This document shows positions 1-10,138 of a stretch of 64,000 nt of DNA, one piece after another (the first letter of the stretch is position 1; every line of letters begins with the position of its first letter). The translations under genes were made by a program, and so were the position numbers. The notes under the pieces were generated by a model. It had not been told where the DNA came from and made no database searches. It saw only the letters and a program-made list of their open reading frames with translations. The DNA is from Microthyrium microscopicum. Lineage: Eukaryota > Ascomycota > Dothideomycetes > Microthyriales > Microthyriaceae. The stretch covers positions 124,001 to 188,000 of the forward strand of contig MU004241.1 of NCBI GenBank assembly GCA_010405405.1, written 5' to 3'.

Positions 1-384
1 GATACAGACAGTTGTGTGCTTTGAAATTTGCGGGGGGCATGATTTTTGTTGGCGTGTTTTCATATGCATTTGAACGGAAAGCGATGATTCTACGTGAAGC
101 CTTGGGTTATGATAGACGTCAAATTGACCTTGATAAGCTCGTGGCATCCTTCGGGCACATGGGCTCAAAGAGGTTTTACAAAAGCATAATGTATGAGCGG
201 TTCCGATATCCCTTTCGTTTTGTGTTGCGGTTTGGGTTTAGATATGTATATATATTAACAAGCTGTATAGATGCCCACCAGCAACTTCTAACAACGATCA
301 ATCCGCTAGTATTGCCATGCTGGAATCATGATTTGTTCACGATGCGCATACTCTATACATGTGTCAGTAATGTTCCAAACATAA
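1..384. other. Left edge, no gene recognised
   Basis: This stretch lies beyond the 3' end of the leftward Chm7-like gene. A 140-codon open frame crosses it on the plus strand, but it begins at TTG, has no recognisable motif and overlaps the Chm7 stop region. I read the stretch as 3' flank. Confidence 0.5.
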
Positions 385-1897
385 TTACAAACTCAACGCA
401 GCCATCTCATCCGTTGTCTTCTCCACAGTTCTAGACTCCGATGTCTCCTTACCAGCTTCAGGTATCTTAGTCGGCGGTGCGCTCTCCTTCTGCTTTTCCT
501 CCCAAGTCTTGAGCTCTGCCAGCTTGCGCGCCGTCTCCGCCTCTTCCTTCTGGCGCCGCTCTGCTTCTTTTGCAGCGTTCTCTGCCTCTTTCGCAGCGTT
601 CTCCGTCTTCTCTTGCTCCTTGACCAGCGCCTCGAACTCCTCATCCACCTCGCCTTCGTCTACCGCTCCCCCTTCGTTCAGCACGTTACTGATCTCTTCG
701 ACATCAACCATTTGCTCGTCCAACCTATCCTTGACCTTTTCGACGCCCTCCACGCCGCCGACTTGTGCATTGAGGTCTTTGAGTACCCCAGCACTAGCAT
801 CCATAGCGCGCACGAGCGCTACATTGTCCGCCGCGGCGTCGATTGAATCCAGCGTGCTTTGTAACGTGAAGACTTGCTCCCGCCGCCGCTCCAAGGCTGT
901 TTCGACAGCTTTCTTGCGTTTCAATGCTGCGCGTGCAGCAGGCGTGTTATGCGCGGCTACAGCGGTGCGCGCTTGATTCGAGAGATGGGCGATGGAGGTC
1001 TCGAGGATATTTATAGGGGATGATATGGAGTCGAGGACAGTACGGAGCGTGGCTATGGTGGTGTCGGTTTGTGAGATAGGTGCGGCACCCAGTTTGAGTA
1101 GGATGTCGCCGTCCGGTAGAGTGGCGGTAGTAATGTGGGGGCGGTCGCGCGTGAGGTATGTGAGCAGGAGGGAGAGGTCTGCATCACTGAAGGGGACGGG
1201 AAGCGCGGCGCGCAAGGAGGAGAGTGTATGGATTTGGGATGTGGCGCTGGTCGATGTCGAGCGGAGATGTTTGAGGAGGAGGGTGGAGGCGGCTTCGAGG
1301 TTGGCTGGGATGACCCACTGGCCCTTGGGCAGACTATCTTGAGATCCGAACCCAATTTGTTTCCAGCCCCATATAAGAATGTCGCTGAGGGACGGTATGG
1401 TGGGAAGCCAGCGGCGCTGGTAGATGCTAGTGGGGGAGGTTATAAAGTCGTGTAATTCGATAAATTCGCGTGACTTTACTGCGTCTTCCTGTTCCAAGGC
1501 GTCAGTAGTCGGCTTAGTCCAAGGATTTCGAAGCGGAGAAACACACCACAACTTTTCCTAGAGCTACAGGTATTCCGAACTGTCTCATCTCCAAAGCGTG
1601 GAGCAGATGGTTGCCCGTCTCGAGCACAAATCGACTATCATCATATTCCTTGTGCTTTGGGTCCGCGGGTATTATACCCTCTCGGGCAGCAGATATTAGC
1701 CCCAGCCGCCATTCGTCTAGGTTCGCGCGGTAACCTTCTGGATTCGAGTGTTCGTAAGTCGCAAAGTCGCCGTACAGAGAGTTGAGTCGTCGAGTGCTGT
1801 TGTGGCGTTAGCGACACTTCAAGGGATATGAAAGCGGTGGAATGTACTCTTGAAAAGCTTCGCGTGTACTAGTCAAATAACGCAGCAGATCAGACAT
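385..1897 (-). CDS. CHM7: Chm7/CHMP7-type ESCRT-III (Snf7 family) protein
   Basis: Three exons on the minus strand: 1848-1897, 1547-1796 and 385-1488, joined across introns of 51 and 58 bases with good branch sites (GCTAAC, ACTGAC). They give 467 residues. The ATG at 1897 opens MSDLLRYLTS and the second exon reads LYGDFATYEHSNPEGY, the N-terminal style of fungal Chm7-like proteins. The C-terminal half is helical and charged, with a long Lys/Glu-rich coiled coil (AKEAENAAKEAERRQ), as in Snf7-domain proteins. Chm7/CHMP7 recruits ESCRT-III to the inner nuclear membrane and ER to seal holes and remove defective nuclear pores. The long third exon is open on its own; the first two are inferred from splice signals and frame. 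Assignment to Chm7 rather than another Snf7 protein rests on the N-terminal extension and length. Confidence 0.75.
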
Positions 1898-2192
1898 TTT
1901 AAACGGGTCAGAAGGCGGATAGCCGAAGTGGTGTTGCGATGATGGCGGCGATAAACAAGTAGAGTCGACGCCTAGCAACGTCATGAGACCAATCAGGTGG
2001 AGTTTCAGCCTTGGGTCCAGCCTTTTACCTCACTTCCTCGCACTTCACTTCTACTCGAGTTAGATATTCTTTATGAACTCCGATAACAGAAATGCAACCC
2101 TGCAAGGAGATAAAACAAGCTTTGGAGTGTATATTTTTAGCTTACGCTCATCTATGGCATAAAGCATGTCCAAACACCAATTGTCAACACTT
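1898..2192. promoter_or_regulatory. Upstream region of the Chm7-like gene
   Basis: This lies between two leftward genes, so it carries the promoter of the Chm7-like gene and the 3' flank of the acetyltransferase. I see no clear core element and no extra gene. Confidence 0.4.
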
Positions 2193-2837
2193 CTATTTTT
2201 TGTCCAGCTCAAGGGTCATAACAACTCCGCCTCTGGATGTAAAGGCTTCAGGCAATTCACCTTCCGGGATCATATCTGAGTCTCCATTTGCTATCAATGC
2301 TTCAGCAAGCGTGCAGAGCCCAGCACTCTTGAAGCCCATAGACTCATACATTTTCAGTGGTGCAACGTTTTGTCGCTTTACCATGATTCGTACTCGCACT
2401 TTCTTAGGCTGTCCCTCTTGAACCTCCAGATAGTTAAAAGCTTCTTGACAAATTTTCTTGGCAATACCATGACCACGATGCTCGGGAAGCGTATACAACC
2501 CCAGCATCTGCCACTTTTCTTCCTCCTCGTCTGGTAAGGCAGGCGGCTGACCAGACTCCTCAGGTAGGTCATATATTGAGGTGGTTATGGGGCCGAGGAC
2601 GGTAACTTGAGCAACCCATTCTCCAGTTGATCTTGCAGCAACGACGAAGGTTTCTTTGCTGGGCTCGCTTAGACGGGCAATCCATGTATCGAGGGAGAAC
2701 CTGGATTCGGTTTCATATGTTGATGAGAAAGAGGTTGGAGATTGTTGCAGTGCGGCTAGTCGAAGATCTCGATACTTTGCTGCTTGGGTGGCTATGTTGG
2801 AGCCGTAGCGATCAATGTGGATATATTGGTATTCCAT
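2193..2837 (-). CDS. GNAT-family N-acetyltransferase
   Basis: A single exon of 214 residues. The open frame runs 51 codons further upstream, but the first residues that look like an acetyltransferase begin at the ATG at 2837 (MEYQYIHIDRYG), so I chose that start. The central block LGLYTLPEHRGHGIAKKI holds the acetyl-CoA pyrophosphate loop (R/Q-x-x-G-x-G/A), and a later MYESMGFKSAG is the usual GNAT motif B ending. An Arg/Leu-rich stretch (YRDLRLAALQQSP) is typical of small-molecule acetyltransferases that read 'R-x-x-R-L-x-A-L'. GNAT enzymes move acetyl from acetyl-CoA to an amine; the substrate cannot be read here. It is most likely a soluble cytosolic enzyme. Confidence 0.8.
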   Translation of the reverse strand: MEYQYIHIDRYGSNIATQAAKYRDLRLAALQQSPTSFSSTYETESRFSLDTWIARLSEPSKETFVVAARSTGEWVAQVTVLGPITTSIYDLPEESGQPPALPDEEEEKWQMLGLYTLPEHRGHGIAKKICQEAFNYLEVQEGQPKKVRVRIMVKRQNVAPLKMYESMGFKSAGLCTLAEALIANGDSDMIPEGELPEAFTSRGGVVMTLELDKK

Positions 2838-3321
2838 TGGTAATAATTTGACATCAGGGTATGACTTTGGGACTTGATGAAGATGTTTGAACAATGCAAT
2901 ATGCACTGAAAATGGAAATGCTCTTGCTTCAGTATGAGAGTAAGCTGCAGAAACATGGACATTGGAAGGCATTATTTTACAATGAGTCACAGGTCAATAT
3001 CGCAACGTTTTTGGTGGATACGATTACTGATCATGTAACAAACAGAACAAAAAAATGGCTGATAGAGAAATCTGAATAAAGATGGAAAGCCATTCCTCCC
3101 AAGAATAAGACTCCGCTTTGAGAAATTGAATAGCACGCCTCATTGGAACAATCTGATCCCAGTTTGTTTTGTTGGGAGTTTATTTGCAGATCTTGCAAAA
3201 GAACAGGAAAATGATTAATTGGCGCATTGGAGTTTGGAGGTTTGAGAAAGCAAGAAATAAAATAGTAAACAAATCACGGATATGTACGATTATGAGGCAA
3301 TAATTGTTCCAATCTTTTGGT
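2838..3321. other. Intergenic stretch upstream of the acetyltransferase and tRNA
   Basis: This is the promoter side of the leftward acetyltransferase and the 5' flank of the tRNA gene. A 61-codon frame lies opposite the acetyltransferase start and has no feature of a gene. I see nothing else. Confidence 0.5.
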
Positions 3322-3423
3322 GCCCGGCTGGCACAATTGGCTAGCGCGTCAGACTTTTATCGTCTCCCAGTTTAACTGGATTGCTAAATCTGAAGGTTGT
3401 GAGTTCAAGCCTCACGCTGGGCG
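3322..3423 (+). tRNA. tRNA-Lys(UUU) with a 28-base intron
   Basis: The acceptor arms GCCCGGC (3322) and GCTGGGC (3416-3422) pair over seven positions with one G-U. The D arm has the A-box TGGCACAATTGG. The anticodon stem TCAGA/TCTGA encloses the loop C-TTTT-A/A, giving anticodon TTT. An intron of about 28 bases (3360-3387) sits at the standard place, one base 3' of the anticodon. The T arm GTGAG-TTCAAGC-CTCAC supplies the B-box. The discriminator base is G, and a run of seven T follows. One A-C mismatch sits in the D stem. Intron-bearing tRNA-Lys(UUU) genes are known in fungi. Confidence 0.96.
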
Positions 3424-3426
3424 TCC

Positions 3427-3433
3427 TTTTTTT
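3427..3433 (+). terminator. RNA polymerase III T-run terminator
   Basis: Seven consecutive T start four bases after the discriminator base of the tRNA-Lys gene, the normal pol III stop. Confidence 0.9.
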
Positions 3434-3680
3434 GTACTCTTGGGCCATGAAAACAGAATCTCAGAACTATATTTTTGGATATATAGCTGGTATAACTTTT
3501 TTTCATCATTATGCAACTCGAGTGTATTTATGCATTGTTTGACGCTTTGACCAGGTGATTTGAGCCTCAAATTGTGCAAGTCATCTTTGATGCATCTCCA
3601 AGTTCCAACAAAACATCCCTCTCGGAACAATCGCCAGGGGGAAGAGTCATCGCAAAGCGGGAGTCAGCGCCGACTATTTC

Positions 3681-5523
3681 ATGAGGTGCTGCGCCTGGCA
3701 ATCAAAGCTCCCAAAGCTGGGCAGAATCTTGATACCACCACTTCCACTGCATCCCGCCAGAGTGTGCCTAAACTTCTATTCGCAACAAACCTTTCGGCCA
3801 GCACCGTCGCGCAGACTCGTCATGGCCTCTATCGTCCTTGATGAAGTCGAAAAGACTTTTCGCACATTACTCCTGGACGTGGTCAAATTTATCGAAGAAA
3901 CACCTAATATCGAGTCTTCCAATGTCTCGCTGCCCGAAAAGCTTGCCAAAGCACCACTCACTATTCGTTGGACAGGAGGATGGGTTCGCGACAAGTTGAT
4001 CCATGTACCAAGCAAAGATATTGATGTTGCCATCAACAAAATGACAGGATATCAATTTGCTATGTGCATCAAGAACTTCCTGGAGCTGCCGCATGTTTCT
4101 GAGAAATATGGCAAAAAGCCTCTGAAGCTTCATAAGATCGAGGCCAATCCTGACAAGTCCAAGCACCTAGAGACCACAACCATCCGACTTTTCGATCTCG
4201 ATATAGATTTTGTAAATCTGCGCAAAGAGACGTACACAGAGGAGTCACGAAATCCTCAAGTCGAATTTGGTACCCCTGAAGAAGACGCTCTAAGGCGTGA
4301 TGCCACTATCAACGCAATGTTTTACAACATCCACACCTCATCTGTCGAAGACTTTACCAACCGTGGGCTTGAAGATTTGAAAAACGGAATTATACGAACT
4401 CCGTTGGACCCTCGCACAACATTCTTAGACGACCCTCTCCGTGTATTGCGCTTGATCCGATTTGCGACACGTTATGGCTACGAAATCGACGAAGACTCAC
4501 GCAAATCTATGGCCAGCAAAGACATTAAGAAAGCCCTTATGGCCAAGATCACTCGCGAACGCGTCTGGACGGAGCTGGAAAAAATGTTGAGAGGGCCTGA
4601 TCCAAAAGCAGCTTTGAAATATGTCCATGATCTGGGACTTTATGAGGTGGTTTTTGTTGATCCTTCAAATCCGGATTTTTACCACCCCGATCTGGTAAAT
4701 TGGTCTACTGTCTACAGTCTAGTCGATGAAATCATTCACGAGACCTCCATTTCAACACAAACAATCAAGGCCATCGCCGTTCACGACAAAGAGAGCGAGT
4801 TTATTGCTTGGATGATTGCTTCGTTAGTGCCTTGGACAGATGCACCTGAGGCACCTCCTTTGAAATCTGGTCGCGCGGCTCCACCAATGATTGCTACAGT
4901 GGCCAAAGAAGGACTGAAGACCACAAGCAAGCTCTGGGACTTGTATACGCTAAGCGTGCAGCATATGGAAGCAATTCGAACTTTCAAGAGTAAGAGCAGC
5001 CTGGCGCGGGACTCCCTTGGTATGGCCATTCGGAAATGGGGACCAACTTGGACGCAACAAGTATTGTTTTCCATGGTTCATGAGGTTATGGAGGAGCCTG
5101 ACAAGAAGATGGGTAATACACGAGAGCACTTCATGAAGCTACCAAAGCGCTAACCTTTTCAGGGATCCTCAAAGCATACTCTGAATTTTTGAACAAATGC
5201 AAGGCAATGAACTTACTCGAAGCGTACTCATTCAAGCCGCTTCTTGATGGAAAACAGCTTGCTGCGGCCTTATCTACAAAACCAGGTGTTTGGATGAAAA
5301 CTGCATTGGACGTAGTCATGGCCTGGCAATTGCGTAATCCAGAGAACACAGACAAAGATGCTGTTCTAGAGCAAGTCCGGACTTGGAAAGAGACCTACCA
5401 ACCAGAACCAGAACCTCCAAAGAAGAAGCAAAAAAAGCAGGGTGAGCTGACTTCCGATCTAACTACCCATTTTCTTCGGCTCACTCTTCGTCCTCTTTTC
5501 TCGCAGACACCACGACCCCATGA
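3681..5523 (+). CDS. CCA1: CCA-adding enzyme (tRNA nucleotidyltransferase)
   Basis: Exons 3681-5112 and 5163-5441, then 5507-5523 if the 65-base intron 5442-5506 is removed. This gives 575 residues ending QDTTTP. The head domain has RWTGGWVRDKL (about residue 95-105) and the metal-binding DID (113-115), then RRDATINAMFYN and DDPLRVLRLIRFATRYGYEI, the class II CCA-enzyme and poly(A)-polymerase-family signatures. The enzyme adds CCA to the 3' ends of tRNAs. Two in-frame starts matter. The first (3681) adds 47 residues rich in Arg/Lys without any Asp/Glu, a mitochondrial presequence. The second (ATG 3822, MASIVLDEV) starts the cytosolic/nuclear form. Yeast Cca1 uses alternative starts in the same way. 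The tail PKKKQKKQ looks like a nuclear localisation signal. The frame continues into Tti2 if the last intron is kept. Confidence 0.92.
5442..5506 (+). promoter_or_regulatory. Candidate switch intron between CCA1 and the Tti2 domain
   Basis: The 65-base segment opens with GTGAGC, holds a TCTAACTAC branch-like site, then a pyrimidine tract and TTTTCTCGCAG. Splicing it out shifts the frame and reaches TGA at 5521-5523, five codons on. Retaining it keeps one frame open for another 326 codons. The retained peptide includes TLRPLFSQT, which resembles the Tti2 family, so the intron itself may carry conserved coding sequence. Confidence 0.6.
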
Positions 5524-6487
5524 TCTCACTGAAGCCGGGCGACGAAACATAAACGCCAGTGTACTTCGAAAGGATATTTCAGGGGTGTTTGACGAAGACA
5601 TTCGACCGTGGAAAACAAAAGATTCTTGGGCCCTCGACTTATTATTGTGGGTATGCAAGAGCCTTGATCATGAGTGTGTTGAGCGTGAATGGGGCGTTTT
5701 AATCCCACCCGTTCTGACTGTTCTTGACGACACGGATGTTGAAATCAAAACTCGAGGCTGCCAACTTTTACAGAACTTGTTATTAAACACACCATCCGAT
5801 CTTCTCAAGCGAACAGGCCTGGTCCCCGTCTTTGAAGAATCCCTCCTCTCCTGCACCTCTTATTTACCTACACTCACTCCCGAAAAAGAGTCTATCACCA
5901 TCCTCAATGCAGCATTTCCTGCTCTCATTGCTTTAGCCGACGCTGCATATCCAATAAGCCCCGAACAGACACATTCCCCTCCCAAAGTCAAATTCCTTCT
6001 CAAAGTCCTTCGTCAGGCTTTCTTTGCCGGCTACAAACATGCCGGTGAAAACATTCGTGTTGCAGAGACATTACTTATAAACCTAGTACCGTTACTAAGA
6101 GCACTTGGTATTGACTCCGTGATCCACTTGAAGGACCTTGTTCCTATTCTGTCAGATCTTCTGGATGATCCCTTTGGACCTGCATCACCTGCCCTGATGA
6201 CTGCGGGATTGAAAGCTTCGGCAGAGCTGATCCAGGTGGCACGCCCTCGCATAGGCTACTATCGCGGCAGCATACTCAAAGGTCTTACCGGACTCTGGCT
6301 GAGGCTGGATGAAGATAAAGGGCTTGAGCAGTCTGAAACAGACTCTCTGCGAGAGCGATTGAGAGATGTGTTCGCGGCACTTGATGACGCCGTGAAGAGC
6401 GAGAATGAATGGAACAAGGACTGGGCCAAGGAACGGAAAAGTTTGACTGATGCAGATGAGCGCTTGAGCAAGCTTTTTGCTTCCTAG
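5442..6487 (+). CDS. TTI2: Tti2-family domain in frame with CCA1 (fusion when intron retained)
   Basis: This open segment of about 347 codons has no ATG near its beginning and is continuous with the CCA1 frame, so exons 3681-5112 and 5163-6487 would make a 918-residue fusion. The sequence is helical-repeat-like. Patches such as LLLWVCKSLD, RGCQLLQNLL and the run around 6100-6300 (HLKDLVPILSDLLDDPFGPASP, then RPRIGYYRGSILKGL, shown here in part) fit Tti2. Tti2 is a subunit of the Tel2-Tti1-Tti2 complex, which helps Hsp90 fold TOR, ATM/ATR and Tra1 kinases. The N-terminal part found in free Tti2 proteins is not visible here. Other readings are an independent transcript starting inside CCA1, at in-frame ATGs near 5208-5322, or an annotation-level overlap with no fusion protein. 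Confidence 0.72.
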
Positions 6488-6574
6488 CCTGGCAGTGTAG
6501 ATCTGTCTATCTGTGGTAATTACAAAATCTGGTGTGAAATCTGGTCTTGTGAGTGCATCCTTATGCTTCTGATA

Positions 6575-7627
6575 CTATTTCTCTGGTCCAAGCAAGCCTT
6601 TGACAATGATATTCTGCTGTGCTTCACCTGCCAGGAATCTTTGCACGTTCTCAGTTAGCATTCGGGTGAGATTGAGTCTTGTCAGTTCCGAGAACCATGC
6701 AACATGTGGGCTTGCCACGAAGTTCGCATCATCTGCCAAGTCCCTGAGAAGAGGAGTGTCGTTTTGATCCGATGGTTCCACGTCAAAGACGTCGGTCGCA
6801 TAGCCTGCGATCTGCTTCTCGTTCAAGGCCTTTGTCATAGCCGCCTCGTCCACAATTCCTCCCCGCGAAACATTAACCACCAACGCATTTCTCCGCATTG
6901 CCTGCAATTCTTCTGTCGATATCAAGTTCAACGTTTCAGTCGTCTTCGGACACACCACCACCAATGTCGTCGCGACCTTTAACAGCTTTCCAAAGCTCAC
7001 TCTCTTCGGATTCTTCAGATCCACGCTCTCAATCTCGTCACTCTCCCCTTCCACCACCACGCCCTTCCGCCCTGATACAATAACCTGCATTCCCAACGCC
7101 TTCATTAACTCCGCCACTCGCTTTCCAATCGCGCCATATCCCACAATCCCACAGACCTCCTCCCGTAATGTTATCGGCCAGACACCATCCGCATCCCTCA
7201 TATATCTCGTCAAACTCTTACTAGCTTTCCACTCGCCCGCCATCGTTCGATTATGCATTTGCGGCACACTTTTTCTTGCCGCAAAGTATAGCGCGATCAC
7301 ATGTTCTGCTACAGCATCCGTATTTGCGCCTGGTGTATTACTAACTCCAATGCCACGTTCCTCACATGCCTTCAAGTCGATATTATCAGTGCCGACGCCT
7401 AGCGTGGCGATGAAGCGCAGTTTAGGTGTGATTGAGGGTGATAGAATCTCAGCGGTGAAGTTTATAGTTGGCATGCCAATTATGATCGTGGCGTCGAGGA
7501 TGCGTTCGCGTAAGTCGGCGGCGGAGGTGGTCGGGTACGAGGTTTGCGTTGCTGTATGTGGAGCGGGGATAGGGAAGGTCGGGATTGGCATATGGATGCC
7601 CTCGAGGACGACGATGTGGTGATGCAT
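6575..7627 (-). CDS. D-isomer-specific 2-hydroxyacid dehydrogenase
   Basis: An intronless frame of 350 residues from an ATG at 7627. The NAD-binding Rossmann motif GIVGYGAIGKRVA lies near residue 165. The family's catalytic triad is in place: Arg in VNVSRGGIVDE, Glu in TDVFDVEPS and His in VASPHVAWFSE. The N-terminal LGVGTDNIDL and NTPGANTDAVAEH are the substrate-side signatures. The enzyme should interconvert a 2-keto acid and a D-2-hydroxy acid with NAD(P)H in the cytosol; glyoxylate/hydroxypyruvate reductase-like and phosphoglycerate dehydrogenase-like substrates are both possible. It converges with the Tti2 end, with only 87 bases between the two stops. Confidence 0.9.
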   Translation of the reverse strand: MHHHIVVLEGIHMPIPTFPIPAPHTATQTSYPTTSAADLRERILDATIIIGMPTINFTAEILSPSITPKLRFIATLGVGTDNIDLKACEERGIGVSNTPGANTDAVAEHVIALYFAARKSVPQMHNRTMAGEWKASKSLTRYMRDADGVWPITLREEVCGIVGYGAIGKRVAELMKALGMQVIVSGRKGVVVEGESDEIESVDLKNPKRVSFGKLLKVATTLVVVCPKTTETLNLISTEELQAMRRNALVVNVSRGGIVDEAAMTKALNEKQIAGYATDVFDVEPSDQNDTPLLRDLADDANFVASPHVAWFSELTRLNLTRMLTENVQRFLAGEAQQNIIVKGLLGPEK

Positions 7628-8490
7628 TGCTGCGGTATGGACTGTATGAGGCAGCTTGCGAGATTGGATCTCAAGGTGGTTGAGTGGGAGAAGCGGATTA
7701 TATGGTCATGGTGGATCTGAGTCTGACGCCCTAGGGATTACATGTGTGGATGATATCCGAAGTGGGCGATTACCTGTAGTGAGCCGTGGAAATAACGGTG
7801 GTGCTGACATGTCAGCGTCCCAAGTGAAGATTGCAGAAGACGCTGAAATAGACTGTATACATATCGCATGCTAGTACTTTAATACACTCTACCAAGCTGT
7901 ATGTGCTAATCGAGAAGGACACGCACATATAGCCACTCGATACAGCATGACAACCTTCCAGTCTTGAGAACTCGTATTCTGAGGTTGAACCATCTCAGTA
8001 TCATTCTTGGATTCTAGCCGAGACTTATGGCCATGTATTTACCATCAAATGTTCAAAGGCGCTTATTGATCTCTCCACCGTGTAACATATCGAAGCAATG
8101 TCAAGATGGAGTTATGCACAAGTAAATAATCGAATATCTCGGCTATTGGCGGCACTCTGAAACATAATTTTTGATCCCACGTTACTCGACATGCACTAAC
8201 AGCGACTGGGGCCAGGGGCTACGGAGTACAGAGGATTAGCCGCCCGCCACTAAGATTCTGGCTTGGCTGTATACGGTTAGCTCAGCCTCATAGGAATCCT
8301 TCCTTCCCTTTATCAAAGCTTGACTTTCCATTGGATTTGAGTTACTTACTGTGCCGCTGGAATCATGTTGCCCTCTCCCTTAGAGCTTTCTTTAGAAACA
8401 CGAGCTTTGGATCGGTCTAAAGGACACTGGTTTTGAAATCCCCAACCAATTCCGTTGAAATTTGTGCTTAGGCCAGTCAGTCAGAGTCAG
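7628..8490. other. Intergenic stretch, nothing recognised
   Basis: This is the promoter side of the leftward 2-hydroxyacid dehydrogenase. A 72-codon frame near 7656 has no motif. I see no repeat or RNA gene. Confidence 0.5.
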
Positions 8491-8781
8491 ATGTCAAATT
8501 GGGTTTTCATGATTTTGCTCAATCTCAGCGGCGCAGTAACGATCAATAAGTTTGTCGAATCTCAGTCAAATGCAATCTTCGGAAGTGCAAGCCAGGTCTT
8601 GGCGACTGGAATATCTAGGGCGCTATAGGCTGTTTGGAATTCTCCAATTCTGCTGGTTGTCAAGAAGGTCAAGTACACAAGCCTCCACGACCAGTCGCTC
8701 CAGCTGCTGCTCCAAGATTGGAAGCGTCAGAGACGTTGGCTAAAGCACGGCTTCCCGGTTCCTATTCTCAATAAGTATTGA
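8491..8781 (+). pseudogene. Small ORF interrupted by one in-frame TAG
   Basis: From an ATG at 8491 the frame stays open to TGA at 8779-8781 except for a TAG at 8626-8628. The first 45 codons begin with a hydrophobic leader (MSNWVFMILLNLSGAVTI). The 50 codons after the TAG read like real protein: ILLVVKKVKY, then LQLLLQDWKRQRRWLKHG. I do not recognise the family. Either the gene is dying (Trp TGG to TAG is one step), or the stop is avoided. A 33-base segment from GTCTTGG (8594) to the TAG could be removed in frame but is too short for a usual intron. Confidence 0.4.
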
Positions 8782-8969
8782 CCAATCCCCAGGATCTTGA
8801 TTTGGTATCTTGTTTCTTGGCTCTCATATTCTGTCAAACCGTTCTGGGAAACTGCCTGCTCTCCATGCTCCATGATACCCAACTTTTCACGTATATGACG
8901 ACCAGCCCTGGCCGTCTATGATCATTTGTCAATACTAGCTCACGTCTGTGAAAGTCATTGATTTATAGG

Positions 8970-10138
8970 ATGTCGACACAACCATCCAGCGCGCTGCCAG
9001 CGCCGACGGCGAGTGCTGCTCCAACAACAGTCAAAATAAGTAGCTCTCAGGACAAGCAAACGACTACTTTGTTTATAGATCATTCAAGATTTTCCAGCGC
9101 ACCTTCCGACGCTCCAGCAGTTCTCACAGTGTGGACTCCTGTCAAGGATTGTTTTTCAAACGGATTTTATTACGGCTCTGATTTCGGAACCACGACCTCA
9201 GGCTTCACTCCTACTTTGGTCTTATTTCCCACGCAGGTAACTGGACGTCAATCCATGTCAGGAGCCTGGTGTTTCCCTTATCAAAATACTGGACAATTCT
9301 ACTCTCCAGCTGTATGTCCCTCAGGTTATACAACTGCAACCGCTCAAGTTATGATTGACACACTGCTTGGTTCAACCCAATATATAGCTACGTGCTGCCC
9401 CTCGTAAGACTGAGTAGGCCATACATCTTGGGATCAGGGCTAAATTTTCATAGATCATTAACTTTAAGCCAGCAAGGTTGCACCGGTATGACAGATAGAA
9501 CCAGTATATTGTCATGGTATCCTAGCTACACTGTACCCCTCTCACCCTTTTCAAGAACCACACCATATATCACCGAAATTTGGCTTGATTTATTCGTCAG
9601 CTCTCCAGTCACGGTGGGATTAAGCGCACCTGCCTTCATCGCATATTGGCAGAATACCGACGTGCAGATCATGCGATTATTGAACATAACCAGCTCGAGC
9701 AGCACAACTATAACTCGTAGCCAGAGCTCACCACTGGTGAGTTCCACACCAAAAGCCTCGTTTGGGGATCAAGCGGGCCCAATTGCCGGAGTCGTTGTTG
9801 GCGCTTTGGCAATCCTAGCGGCTGTATGTGGCCTTGTATGGGTCCTGCTTTTCTACAGAAGACGTCGAAAGAATCCCAGATCCCCAACGTCGAATGAGGA
9901 GTCGGATGGCTGGGGCAAGGCTGAGCTTGGCGGAGAGGATGTTTCACGCTTCGAAAAAGACGCAGCCTCATATCACGAATTTCCAGGGCCGGCGATTCCA
10001 CCAACAGAACTGCTTGGGTCGGTCCCTGAGCCTCAAGAGCTGGGGAATCATGGCAGAGCTTCATTAGATCAGGCTCGATCTGCCACCACGTCGCTACCAG
10101 TTGAAGAAACAGATAACACAATTCATATTGTCAGATAA
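8970..10138 (+). CDS. Single-pass membrane protein with Cys-rich ectodomain, paralogue A
   Basis: Two exons, 8970-9403 and 9469-10138, give 367 residues. The ATG at 8970 (MSTQPSSALPAP) was chosen over an upstream TTG. There is no clear signal peptide. The ectodomain has an aromatic and cysteine pattern (VKDCFSNGFYYG, GAWCFPY, YSPAVCPSGY, IATCCPS), then a Ser/Thr-rich stalk. One membrane helix follows at about residue 248-275 (AGPIAGVVVGALAILAAVCG...), with the stop-transfer run YRRRRK and an acidic, Pro-rich tail of about 90 residues. Fungi have many such proteins of unknown role, often suggested as wall sensors. It shares layout, CCPS and intron position with the gene at 13467-14610. The acceptor is inferred (AAG at 9468) because it alone keeps the frame. 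Confidence 0.68.

Noticed and set aside
12-434. 140-codon plus-strand frame at the left edge
   Set aside because: It starts at TTG, has no motif, and runs into the coding end of the Chm7-like gene on the other strand.
509-976. 155-codon plus-strand frame, Ser/Ala-rich
   Set aside because: It is the reverse complement of the Lys/Glu/Ala-rich coiled coil of the Chm7-like protein, a shadow frame.
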